This document shows, one piece after another, positions 36,158 to 47,225 of a stretch of DNA of 64,000 nucleotides. The position numbers and the translations under genes are program-made. The stretch's first letter is position 1. Each line of letters opens with the position of its first letter. This stretch comes from Vitellaria paradoxa (taxonomy: Eukaryota; Streptophyta; Magnoliopsida; Ericales; Sapotaceae): the NCBI GenBank assembly GCA_019916065.1, contig CM034240.1, positions 21,003,894 to 21,067,893 on the forward strand, in the 5' to 3' direction. The notes below the pieces were generated by a model. It ran no database searches and had not been told where the DNA came from. It was given only the letters and a program-made list of their open reading frames with translations.

Positions 36158-36181
36158 GAGAGAGAGAGAGAGAGAGAGAGA
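36158..36181. repeat. (GA)n microsatellite in the 5' leader of the PLAC8 gene
   Basis: About 12 GA units lie 24 bp upstream of the start codon and read as a CT repeat on the coding strand. CT-rich leaders near plant start codons often influence promoter or leader activity; that role is not shown here. Confidence 0.75.
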
Positions 36182-36216
36182 TATGGTGACTGGGAATTCA
36201 ATACTAGTAGAAGTAG

Positions 36217-36226
36217 CTTTATAAAG
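36217..36226 (-). promoter_or_regulatory. Candidate TATA box of the PLAC8 gene
   Basis: CTTTATAAAG lies 83 bp upstream of the ATG at 36134. A start site about 30 bp downstream would give a leader of about 50 nt that includes the CT repeat. The motif is near-palindromic, so the strand is taken from the gene. Confidence 0.4.
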
Positions 36227-36309
36227 GAATGGTACGGGCATATTTTAGTGGTAGAAACGCGGTTGGACAAGAACGTGGCTGAGAGAGGTGTTAAGTTAAC
36301 CAATTAAAA

Positions 36310-38996
36310 TTCTTTAGATTTGTTGGTAATTAATTGTTTAGTATTTATACCCAATTAAGCTAATAATTCGAATGATGCAGTTTCTAACTAAAATTGTGTA
36401 TTATCGAATGATGATCAGAACAAAACAGTCGACTTATAAATTTTAATTTCATTTAGTTGATGTCGTATAATAGAAAGATGTAAATTTATGCTATGGTAAC
36501 AGTACTAATTAACGGGTAAATGCTTATTATTGTTTGCTTTACTAATTTTACTATATTTATTGTGCCTAAACGACTCAAATTCATAACACACCTCAAAAAA
36601 AAAAAAAAAAAAAAATGTAATAGATCTTGGCTAATTAAATTTACCCAGTTAGTTGAAGGGTAACGACAGGAAAATTAATTTACAGAGAAAAAGTATACTA
36701 ACTAGGGAGGAACAAATCAGAAGTTGGTTAAAAGAACACAAATATATATATATATATATATATGTACATACGATCTTGAATGTAGGTATGGTCCTGATCA
36801 ACACTTAGAGAAGGAAATTTATTATATAGTAGAGTAAAAAAATACATATTTAAAATAAAAAAATTATATTTTAAGTGAAATTAGGTGCGAGTATAACCAT
36901 AGAAGAATATGAGCAATTGTCCTCGTTCATTTAAAAAATAAATAATTATACATATTTTTTTAGTATTATGCACCATCACAATTTTTTTTTTCATCTGATT
37001 ATCCTAATTTGTCCTTACTTATCTCATACATTACATTTTTATTATTTCTGCGATTGAGTGAAGTAAACATTTTATACATTGTGTTAGTTTATTTAACTTT
37101 TTGGATAATTTATATGTAAAGAATGATTAATTAGTAAAATTGAAAACTGGAAATAAAAGAAACGGCGTCACTACGTATGATTCATCTCTTGATATTTTAT
37201 GACAACATGGGCGACCAACTTGTCGTCGGCCTACGCTCAAACCCATCAATAATTAAGAATTATGATTGATACAAGTGGAAATTAATGGATTGTCATTCGA
37301 ACATGCGAGAGAGAGAGAGAGAGGCAGTTGCTTGACTTTGGTCTGAGTGGACATTCTGTGCAAGACAGAGAGTACGTTCATGAATGAGATGGAGCTAGTT
37401 GCTTGATCTTGGAGTAGGCTTTTGTGCGCGTGACAGTGGGGTTGGGGAGGTTTTACTTTGACGAAGCCCAAGTCTTTATTCTCTTGTCCTAACGGCAGGC
37501 ACAGCCATGTGCCTTCCCGTGATTTTCTAGCTTTGTTCGAAAGCCCACAAGGTCAATCATTTCGACACCGGACTCACCTCGGCCTCCAAACGAACAGTTT
37601 CAAGAGGATGTTTGGATACTTAAAAAAAATAAATAAATAAATATTTAATTTTTATCAATTTTTTTAACTTTCTACAATTAAATTTCACTTGTCACTTTTA
37701 CATTAATTTTTAATATTTTTTTTTGACAAATAAAAACACCACCTAAGTTTTAGTAATTAAGGGAGATAGGAAGTCATAGAGCGAACGCCATGTACTTAAG
37801 TTTGGAAGCATATTATTTGTTTATATAAATTTTTTGAGTCAAAAATTTTTAAGTTATAGTTTATTTTTATTAAAATTTTTAAAAAATAATAGACCTCGAT
37901 TTATAAAATAAGTACTATAGCTAAAATCAACATTGAGATAGATGTATGGTAATTAATAAAAAAAAAAAAGATAACAAATAGATATAACCAAGAGAAAATT
38001 AAGATGACACCTATAGAAAAAAGGTAAAAGAATGTTATTCAAGATGATTTGATCATATGTAATATAAACATAAGGATATATCACTACAAAGTGATTTGAT
38101 AAAAGTAGGAGGGGGAAATAGGACAAAAAAGTAAATTTAAGATTAGATGAAATGAAATTATAAGGAAAGTACTTAATTTCCTATAATTTTACAAAAAAAT
38201 ATAACCTATTATAAAAATAAATGAAAGAAGAGAATTCATGTAATCGACTCTTTTTTATTTGAGATTAAGGTCTCGTTGAGTTAAGTTGGTAAATCTCAAT
38301 TCAAAAACACCACCAGTACATATAAATTTTTGTGTCAATTGTTTTTAAAAGTGTATTTAATTTAAGGAAACATTATTAGTGCATACAAAATTTTGAAAAA
38401 AAATTTAGGCTGCAAATCAATCTTCCAAAAATTTAAATATTTTTCTCAATTGTTATATTTACTTCAAAATTTGAAAGCCCAACTAATTTACCGTAGTTTT
38501 AAATACCATACCACATAACATATCATTTTACTATTAATACAATTTGTAATTGTATCAATGCATTTTGGCATATTGTTTTGAATTTACCATTATCAAATTA
38601 TATGTTTCTAAAGAATATATATATATACCTACTCAAAAAAATTAATGTATCAATTAAATAATGATTAAACACAGTTTAATTAAAAGATACAAGTTATAAA
38701 TATCATGTTAATATTTATTGACAAAACTAATATAACATTTTTTACAATTTATAGAAGTAATAACAAAATAAATAAATAAATAAAAAGTTATTTATGTAGC
38801 ATTGGATGAGAAATGGAAAAAAAATAAGTAATTGAATTTGTCATTCTTAATCTTATAAGATTTAGGATACAAAATAAATAAATAAATATTTTAAATAAAA
38901 TACCAAAAATTTAAAAACTAACTGTGTCATTCGAGATTGGTCGCTATATTAGTATTGGCTAATACAAATACTGGTATGGAACGGGTATATTAAAGT
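36310..38996. other. AT-rich intergenic DNA upstream of the PLAC8 gene
   Basis: A (TA)n run lies at about 36742-36762 and a (GA)n run at 37307-37323. Bases 37200-37620 are less AT-rich and hold short open frames on both strands, none recognisable. The PLAC8 promoter should lie in the left part. Confidence 0.4.
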
Positions 38997-39743
38997 TAGG
39001 GATGGCCATCTTAGCTGACATGTTCGTACCTTACCCGATCCCCGCTCCAAACAGGTGGGGGATTCAGAAATTTTTTGGGGATCGGGTAGGGTACGAGGAC
39101 ATTTTTTTTAAAAAATTTAGGGATTGGGTAGGGTACGGGTATGAGTCTGTCCCTGACCCGTACCCTACCTTACCCGTTCCCTGACCTTACCAATATTATA
39201 TATTTAATTTTTTAGTATGTTTGTTACGATAAATTTCTCAGTAAGGTAGTGAATTAAGATTTTGAGTTTCTTTATCTATCACATTCCTATTAAATTACTT
39301 TATTTTCTAGTTTACAAAGTAACTATAAATTGAGATAAACCAACTATGAATGTTTCTTTGTTTACTTTTCCTATTTTGAACCATAGAACTATTAATATGG
39401 TAAGAAAATAGAAACCTATTAATATGGTAGGAAAATAGAAATCTTATAAATGCTTTCTGAATATATATATATATATATATGGTATTTTTTGATTTTTTAA
39501 ATATATATTAGGATTCTACTATATTTTCTTATAAGTCATATTTTAAAATTTTTGTATTTTTATATTTTTTCAATTCAGGTACCCGTTTTCTCATGGGGAT
39601 CCTCGTTCCCCGTTTAGGTCGGGGATGTGTGGTAAAAATAAATCCCTAATGGGGATTGGGTAGGGTATGGGGATTGCTTTAGTTTGGAGATCGGGTATGG
39701 AAATATGCGTATCTGTCCCCTACTGGCTCTATACCCATCTCTA
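38997..39743. mobile_element. Non-autonomous hAT element, 747 bp
   Basis: The left end TAGGGATGG and right end CCATCTCTA are inverted with one mismatch in nine. Exact 8-bp duplications attaaagt flank it at 38989-38996 and 39744-39751. As in the 3425-4000 element, both subterminal regions hold GGGTAGGGTACGGG-like runs in inverted orientation around an AT-rich core, so the two are distant members of one group. No transposase is encoded. The short open frame at 39002-39184 is a by-product of the GGGTA repeats. Confidence 0.88.
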
Positions 39744-39877
39744 ATTAAAGTACCATTTTTGGGGGATGTACAATATGTACCAGCCAACTGGTACCATATG
39801 ACATTAACAACTGTGGATTTTACTATATATACATAACTTAACCTATCATTTATTGTTAATGGTTCAAAAGATATATA

Positions 39878-39942
39878 TCTATATAATAAAACACATCTTC
39901 TGATTTAACTTTCGTTCCAGTCATCATTCTATCACGTTATCA

Positions 39943-39993
<51 letters not shown>

Positions 39994-40716
39994 ATATAAT
40001 AAAACTTATCATTTGAATTTGAAATACATCTATATAATAAAACACATACTTTGATTTGACATTTGTTTTAGTCATTAATAAAATTTCATCACGTCATCAC
40101 TTATTATATAATAAAACATATCATTTGAATTTGAAATTCAAATAAATATATATATTATATTTTGTAAACATATACACATTATATTTTACTTATATTATCT
40201 ATTATTATTAAATAATGTATAGATACTTATTAAACAAAGTTAACTAAATTTTTTATTTAAAAAAATATATTTAGATTTTAAATTTTTTAAAATTTTATCA
40301 AAAATAAATATTTAAATTAAAATTTTAATTTTAATATGCTTAAAACTTAAATTTTAAATATATACCCTTTTACACTATGTGTTATTTATATAATAAGAAA
40401 ATTTAAAATTTTGAATTTGAGATATTTTCAAATGTTGGATTTGTTAAATGGCCAGGATTATTTTTCTTTTTCTCTCACTCTTTCTATATTTTTTTGAATA
40501 CTTTTTATATAAAAGATTTTAAATTAATATTTTAAAAATGTAATAATATTTGTAATAAATAATAAAATTTATACCTTAATCTCTTTTGATTAATAATTTT
40601 TATTTTTATAGGTTATTTTTAACACTTTTTTATGTAAGTTTGATTTATAAATTTAAATTTGAGTTATTTGCACGCTAAGTTATATTTCTGTGCCTTCAGG
40701 TACGGGTAATTGCTAA
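39878..40716 (+). mobile_element. Helitron-like element(s), nested 5' ends
   Basis: TCTATATAATAAAAC, a typical plant Helitron 5' start following an A, occurs at 39878, 39991 and 40029. Near 40690-40716 GTGCC and GGTAC can form a short hairpin, followed by GGGTAATTGCTAA|T. This is close to the hairpin plus CTRR end of plant Helitrons, inserted before T. No Rep/helicase is encoded, so it would be non-autonomous. The three 5' ends suggest successive insertions or tandem duplication. An (AT)n run fills about 39946-39990. Confidence 0.5.
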
Positions 40717-41938
40717 TATATATATATATATATATATATAATAGTCCTAAAAATTAAGCATATAAATATATTCTTACTCTAAATATTTTAAAATTTTAAA
40801 CTTATTATGAATAGTCTTTAAATAATATTTAAAAAAAACTCAAAAGGCTAAATAAGATAAAGAAGCGAAATCCAAAGATATAAGGTTAGTTCATGCAAAA
40901 TTAAAAAAAAAAAATTCTATTACAACTATAAAGTGTGCATTTTTAATCATAAATGTCATCAAAATAAAATTTTAGAATAATATGACAGAAAAGTCATAGA
41001 GAAATGCACTATAAACTTAATTATTAATAAATTTTATGACATAAAAATTCACCAACTATCACTTTAGTTGATAAAATTTATTGGATATGTATAAGAAGTT
41101 GAATTTTATTTGTAAATATTTATATATATAAATCATTATTTGTATTATATAATTGCTATATATTGATTTACTTTATTTACTAAATATAACTTATGGTATT
41201 AGTTCTAACTTTTTCAAAACCTAAATTGGACCTCAGAAAAGAGCTTAAATTTGACACTCTGAGATAAAAAAAATCCTCGCACCGTCCATGTTGTAGTTAT
41301 TGAAACCGATTTTGAGAAATCCAACAATCTTTATTGGCATAAATTTGTAAATAAGTTTTTGGTGATGTTTTTATATTTATTAACGAAAATAAAAAAAAAA
41401 AACAGAAAGAAAAACTAAAAAGAAAAAAATTGAAGAAAATATATTGAAGGAATCTTAAATACTTGTGTTTATTTGATTAAGTTAGAAAATAGTGGAAAGT
41501 GAAAATTATTTTGTAATAGTTTAATTTAGTTTTTTTTTTTTTTGAAATTCTTTACATTATTCCGTTCAATTTCATCACTATCAAATAAAATAAAAGTGAT
41601 TTTAAATTTCTTAACACTAATTTTTGTTAAGAAGTTTAATTAAGTAGGAAAAGAGAAAATATTAAAAAGAGAATAAAAAAGTCTTAGTCAGATACAAACT
41701 ATGTTCTTTTTTAACTTGCCGTACACGAATATTGTTAAGTAATAAGCCCGGTAATATCGGAGTTGAATCCATAAGAAAATGTTAAATATAGCTTACTTAC
41801 AATTCATTTTCCTTTACTAATAGCTGTCATTAAACGAAACTATCGTAAAAGATTTTGAATTTTTGAAATAAAAATCCTACTTAATTACTTCCCCAACCAC
41901 CTAGGAAGTAAGGCTAAAATGGACTAAAAGAATAAAAA
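40717..41938. other. AT-rich intergenic DNA, no gene seen
   Basis: Both strands are dense in stops. Only A/T-rich low-complexity sequence is visible. Confidence 0.4.
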
Positions 41939-42410
41939 CACTGGCGGACTTAGGAATTTGAGTCAGCATAACCTTAAATCACAAGCAAAATTTTAAATTC
42001 AAACAAATGCATAAAATATGATAAAATATAAAATATTATACATTGATATCAAATATTTCTTACATGAAATAACTTTTAAATTAATAAAATAAGTTACAAC
42101 AATCTCCTCTATTATTTCATATTCTAAAAATGTTGCAAAATAGATATATTGTAAATGGTTTCGAATATGTCTCTTTCAATGTATGTCACCAAATAATTAT
42201 TCATCCACTCATTCCCATGCAATTACGTAGTGAAGTATTTATAATATTCACTGTAGAAATTTTTTTTATATAATAACTTTTTATAATAAAATTTTTTCAG
42301 TTTTTATTTAAATTTTTTTATTAAAAAATGTTTTTATTATAAAAATAAAAAATTTTAAAATTTCACCATAGGTCCTCACCCATCCTCAGCTAACTGTGGA
42401 TCCACCAGTG
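41939..42410. mobile_element. MITE, hAT-like, 472 bp
   Basis: The left end CACTGGCGGA and right end TCCACCAGTG are inverted with one mismatch in ten. The flanks aataaaaa (41931-41938) and aataaaag (42411-42418) agree at seven of eight bases. CA(C/G)TGGCGGA ends with 8-bp duplications are common in plant hAT MITEs. The interior is AT-rich and non-coding. The low complexity of the flank lowers confidence. Confidence 0.6.
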
Positions 42411-43911
42411 AATAAAAGTTAGGTAATATTGTCCCAAATGCATAGTAATCTGACAACCTTGCAATGAAACAAAATGAGGGTGACAAATTATACTCTGAAT
42501 TTAAGAAAAAATCAATTACAATTAGGCAAGGCATCATATTATCTAGTCCTTTTAGTACTTATAATCTTATTTTCACGAAAAATTGATTTCTAAGCATATA
42601 AGAATATGATTTCGATTAGGAAATCCATCAAATCAAGTATCATAACTTTTTCCGATTAACTACCAAAGCATCCAAATAAAATTCATTGGTTGATTTTATA
42701 GAAAAAAGCTAATTAATGTTGAGAACCGAGGGATCCATAGTATTAAACATACTTAAGACATGTTTGATACATGAAAAATGAAGGAATGTAGAGAATTCTA
42801 AAACAAACAAGAAGTTTTGCATGATATTCAAGCATTCTATATACATGACATACAAAATCATGAATCACATGTAAACTAAAAGGGCTTGTAAATAATCAAT
42901 CTTTCAATTTATTCAAAGAGATAGAAAAGAAGATGGAAGCTTAACCATACCTCAACTAGTTCTATACAAGACATGTTTTCAGGTTTTCTTATTGGTCCTT
43001 TGCCTTGGATTCTGTTCTAAGAACATAGACTTACAAAACATTGTAGAAAATGAAAACCTAAGTGAAGAGGGGGGACTCTCATTTTCATCTCTGAAACCTA
43101 AGAAGGATGGTGGTCCCCTTTTACGAGCCCTAGCTAAATATATACATCCAAATTCAAAAAATTGCAAAGAAAAAGAAAAGAAAAAAGCCAAAGTACAGCA
43201 AATTTGGAAGTGGAGTCTAGATATGATCTGGGCAATAACAGAAAAATTAAACCTAGTTTCTTGCTAGTTTTTGCACTTCTTCTTTTTAAAACAATTTCTT
43301 TCTTTTGCTCTTTTTCTCTTAGCTCTTTCTCTTGTACCTTATGGTGTATTTAAGACTTAAAATACCATGATCAAATCTTAAAAGTGCACAAATAAAACAA
43401 AATGCAAGGATGTGAGATAGTTAGAGGAAAATCAAGCCAAAAGATAGAATATCAATACAATGATCACCCTAAACCATGTATAAAGATGCAATATTAAGTA
43501 TTCATCAAGTTTGTTGTGACTCCGGCATTATTTTACCCAACTTATTATATATTATTTTATTTAAGTACAGTTTATCATTATTTAATGTGGGTTATTTGGT
43601 ATTGCACGAAACTTGAACATATAATAAACACTTCAAGGTTTGAATCTGGGCATTTGTTTGAACATTGGTCCAGAAGGTGGGCCATTCAAACATGTCATGC
43701 TCAGAATTCCATACTCTAGGGTCATGAGACACAATAAATGCAATCATATATACACATAACACGTGCCAATTAGAGCCATACACAACTCTCAACCAACGCA
43801 AGACCATAACTACTTCAAAATAATATAATAAAGCTATAACCATGCATAGCGCTCCAATATATATATACACAAAACCAGGTTAACAGGCCTGTACAACCTA
43901 ATATAATATAA
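42411..43911. other. Intergenic DNA
   Basis: Bases 42992-43267 are open for 91 codons on the plus strand (KNIDLQNIVENENLSEEGGL). The lysine- and serine-rich reading is unfamiliar and lacks gene context, so it is not called as a gene. The right part (from about 43512) may belong to an old long LTR. Confidence 0.35.
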
Positions 43912-45795
43912 CCGGTAAATTACACTTACCTTCTCTTAATATTTAAGTAATTACACTTACCATCCCTCAACATTTAAAAATTAGACTTACTTTCCTTATT
44001 TTGAAATATTGTTAATATTGACAATTTTTTGTTAAATCAATCGTTAAAACTTAATAGAAAATATTAAAGTAAGTGTTTTCTTATTTTATCCCACTCTCTT
44101 ATAAATTCATTAGTCTTCTTTACAAAAATCTTAAAAAAAAAAGTAACTAAAATTTTGATTATTTTGACTTTTTTTGGTGAAATTTTAACAGTTGATTTAA
44201 TGGAAGGAGATCAATGTTAACAATATTTCAAAATGAAGGAGGTAATTGTAATTTTTATTATTTTGAAATGTTGAGGGGAGGTAAGCATAATTTGTTCTAA
44301 TATAAACAATTGTCTCACATCCAAGACATCAAAAGAATAATATACAAGAACATATCTCAACTTAGAAGTTAAAATATACATAACAAAAGAATGTCTTACA
44401 TAAAACTAAGCCTTATGACCCGTGGGTCCCGCAGCTCTACCAGCATCTGGACTTGCGATGAAATTTGTAAGGAAGTGAGCACTAACTGCTGATGCCGACA
44501 ATCGTACATATAATTAGTCATTAACATGCTTCTATCATAGATATAACAGTAATAATAAAATAGAGAACATAACATATGATATCATCATAATCATCACAGA
44601 AGTGCCAAAGTCTAAAGTTAAGGGTCAATTCGGTCTAGAAGTCAAGAATGGCTTTTACTGGCGCACCCAAAGACCGATATCGACTGGACTACCGAAATTA
44701 AGCCAGAAACATACAAAAATACATATGAATTTCTAGGACATGTCACAGGACATAGAGGTAGGCTCAGAGCAGCCAAAATACTACTCGAGAGGTCATCTAG
44801 GCTCCACTGACTCAAAATAGCTCCTATCAATGAGAAGGAAGTTACTAGCACCCCAGACACAATTTGAGTATCAAGGCAAAGTCAGAATGCCCTCAAATTG
44901 CACATAAATATTGAGAGTCCATTCCTTAAATTAATGGCATAGCTAAGTCTGACCAAGTTAAACCTTTGGAGGTCCCTCCATGGATTCATTTGTAAAATTC
45001 ATCAATTTTTATAAATTCATAAAAATGTCCTAGATTCCCATTGATAGTATTTTTGGATTCCTCATACCTAAAAGTGGTGGGAAAAGTCATCCTAGTGATG
45101 CCTTTAAGGGTTAAGTCAAAGATTGGCTAACCCTGCCTCCGTTTCAACGCCTTTCGGAGCAGCATTAGGATGATGATGATGTTTAGGGCTGGGTTCGGTG
45201 GTCGTGAGATAATCTTGCAGAGTATCTACCTTCTATGTGTGAGTGTATGTGTGTGTAGTGGGATGAGGATAAATAGATAAATAGTTAATAAATTAATAAT
45301 GAAAGGTTGATCATGTAATTGTGATATGATAAGGACATGAGATAACGATGATATGATTACTATTACTTACGTGATGCACAAAGTAGTATATTAGGGCATA
45401 TTGTTGCATATTATACATGTTTATATGTTTAATGGGCATGCGTGGATTTCATACTTCTTCCCTACAGATTTGTTGAAGGTGTTGAGCCAGACACTTAGAT
45501 GGACACTAGATTCAATTACTATTTTGATATTACCCAAATTATATATTTCATATACTATTCTTTTGAACTCCAATGAGATATTTTGTATCATATATATATT
45601 TTATTATTTGATATGGTTGTAAAAGTTTGATCAGTGTAATTATGACATATGATTAGGTCTGTATAGGAAAATGAAAACAAAATGGATGAAAAAACTACTT
45701 ATGACTACCTGTCCTATGGATGAATTGGTTTTGTTTTTTGCTTTTTTGGAACACGTTGCTCGGTTATGGACTGAGACCTTATTTATTTATTTATT

Positions 45796-45835
<40 letters not shown>

Positions 45836-45926
45836 GTTGATGTTTGTTCCAGGGTGATTATATCATTCCGATTGAGTTACATGATTAATTATAATTTTTA
45901 TGTGATTATGAAATCTGGGATGTGAC
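43512..45926 (-). repeat. Possible decayed long LTR
   Basis: On the minus strand the segment would start TGTCACATCCCAGATTTC (45926) and end GGAGTCACAACA (43512). The termini and length (about 2.0 kb without the nested MITE) resemble the solo LTRs at 14301 and 23055. No target duplication was found, so the call is speculative. (TTTA)n and (TTA)n runs lie at about 45779-45832. Confidence 0.35.
43912..44297. mobile_element. MITE, 386 bp, with 8-bp duplication
   Basis: The left end CCGGTAAATTACACTTACC and the complement of the right end (GAACAAATTATGCTTACC) are similar inverted repeats, and similarity continues inward through CTCAACATTT. The flanks taataaa-like taatataa at 43904-43911 and 44298-44305 are identical 8-mers. 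The element could form a long imperfect hairpin. No coding capacity. Confidence 0.65.
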
Positions 45927-46719
45927 ATCAGTGATTAACTTCTTACTTACACTTCTTTTATAGCCATGTTGTCAACTTATGACACTCATTCCTCTTTTGA
46001 TCAATTTTCCCACAAAATCTTCACTTAATGTCATTCTTAGCAGCATTATTGGGACCCCTCATATTCTTGACTTTATCAAAGCTATACCTTTTGAAGTCTT
46101 TACGTTTTCTTAGGAGCATGCTGATTAGATGTATCTTTGGGCTTGGATTTGTTAAAGTTGGGCATGAATTGACTGGGGTTTAGTTTGGAATGGGACACAA
46201 ATAAGGTTGTCTCACTCTTTTTAACTGTAAGGTTCTATCCCTTGACATTGCACTTAGATACAAGGCCAGCCCTTGGATAAGACTTAAGAGGCCCGGGCCT
46301 CCAAGGACCTTAAAAAATTGTCCAAAAAATGGACTCCTATTACTTTCTATAGTTAGGATAGGGTAGGAGTCTTTTTTAACCCAAATATGATCGTTCAATA
46401 CCTTTAAAGGGCCCCAAAACAATTAATTCCTTAGGCCCAATAATTTTTTATAGGTTCATTTGTTGACATATTGGGTGGGGCCCCTAATAAAACTCTTATC
46501 CTTCATCTCATCAAATTTACTTACTCACGCTTTTTCTTTATAGCTTGTGGCTATCCCAATCAAAAAAAAAATTGTACTTCTTTTTGGGCAAACAAAAAAA
46601 AAAAAGGTTTCTTGTTATGTTGTTTTTGACAAACATTTTCCAGTAATGACCCCATTTTTGGGATTAGTCCTGGGACTCGAAAACCTTGGGGCCGAGTCTA
46701 TTTATAGATAAGGTCATTC
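45927..46719. other. Transposon-derived non-coding stretch
   Basis: No gene. This is probably the continuation, on the minus strand, of the copia relic to the right, too decayed to align. A GGCCCGGGCC block near 46291 and GGGGCCCC near 46478 are local GC-rich palindromes. Confidence 0.35.
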
Positions 46720-47225
46720 AAACTACATGGCTCACCCCGAGTATGAAAAGTAGCTTTGATTCGGGTAAACTCAATAGGTGTGGAATTAAGGTTATGTGCA
46801 AAAGTAACTCATCATAAACATCAAATTTAAGACCCTTAAGTTTGTTTTGAATGTGAATCATTTTAGGAATATGATCCATGATATTCCCAACATTATCATA
46901 TCTCATACCTATATGCTTATTTATTAAGACCCCAACCTCAACCGTATCAGATACAAAGTACCTTTTTTCATAGCGACAAGGAAAGATTTGGCGTTAACAT
47001 CCATGGGTAATCCAATCTTGAAGTGCTCAAGTCTAGCCCCTTTTATGGCAATTAGACTTAATTGATTAAATCTTTCCCACTTATCATAATATTCTTTCTA
47101 TGTAGCAATGCTCTGAGCAGTGCATTTTATAAGTTCATCTAAGCGTACAGCTAAGTGAATGTCTCATATTCTAAGGGCATACTTTATATCCTCTTTCCAC
47201 CTCTTGAAGTTGGTATTAATCAGAA
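46720..47225 (-). pseudogene. Second Ty1/copia gag relic (UBN2 type)
   Basis: The minus strand reads NFKRWKEDIKYAL, then YYDKWERFNQLSLIAIK and NAKSFLVAMKK, and after a frame change MRYDNVGNIMDHIPKMIHIQ NKLKGLK. These are successive conserved blocks of the UBN2 Gag domain of plant copia elements. Stops and frameshifts interrupt it. No Pol region or paired LTRs were found nearby. It belongs to a different Gag lineage from the relic at 640-2522. Confidence 0.8.

Noticed and set aside
42992..43267. A 91-codon plus-strand frame (IVENENLSEEGGLSFSSLKPK)
   Set aside because: It is unfamiliar, with no splice partner, no promoter evidence and typical intergenic composition; the opposite strand is similarly open. 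Not enough to call a gene.
46180..46422. An 80-codon minus-strand frame near the second gag relic
   Set aside because: It shows no gag motifs and contains GGCCCGGGCC palindromes; it is probably decayed transposon DNA.
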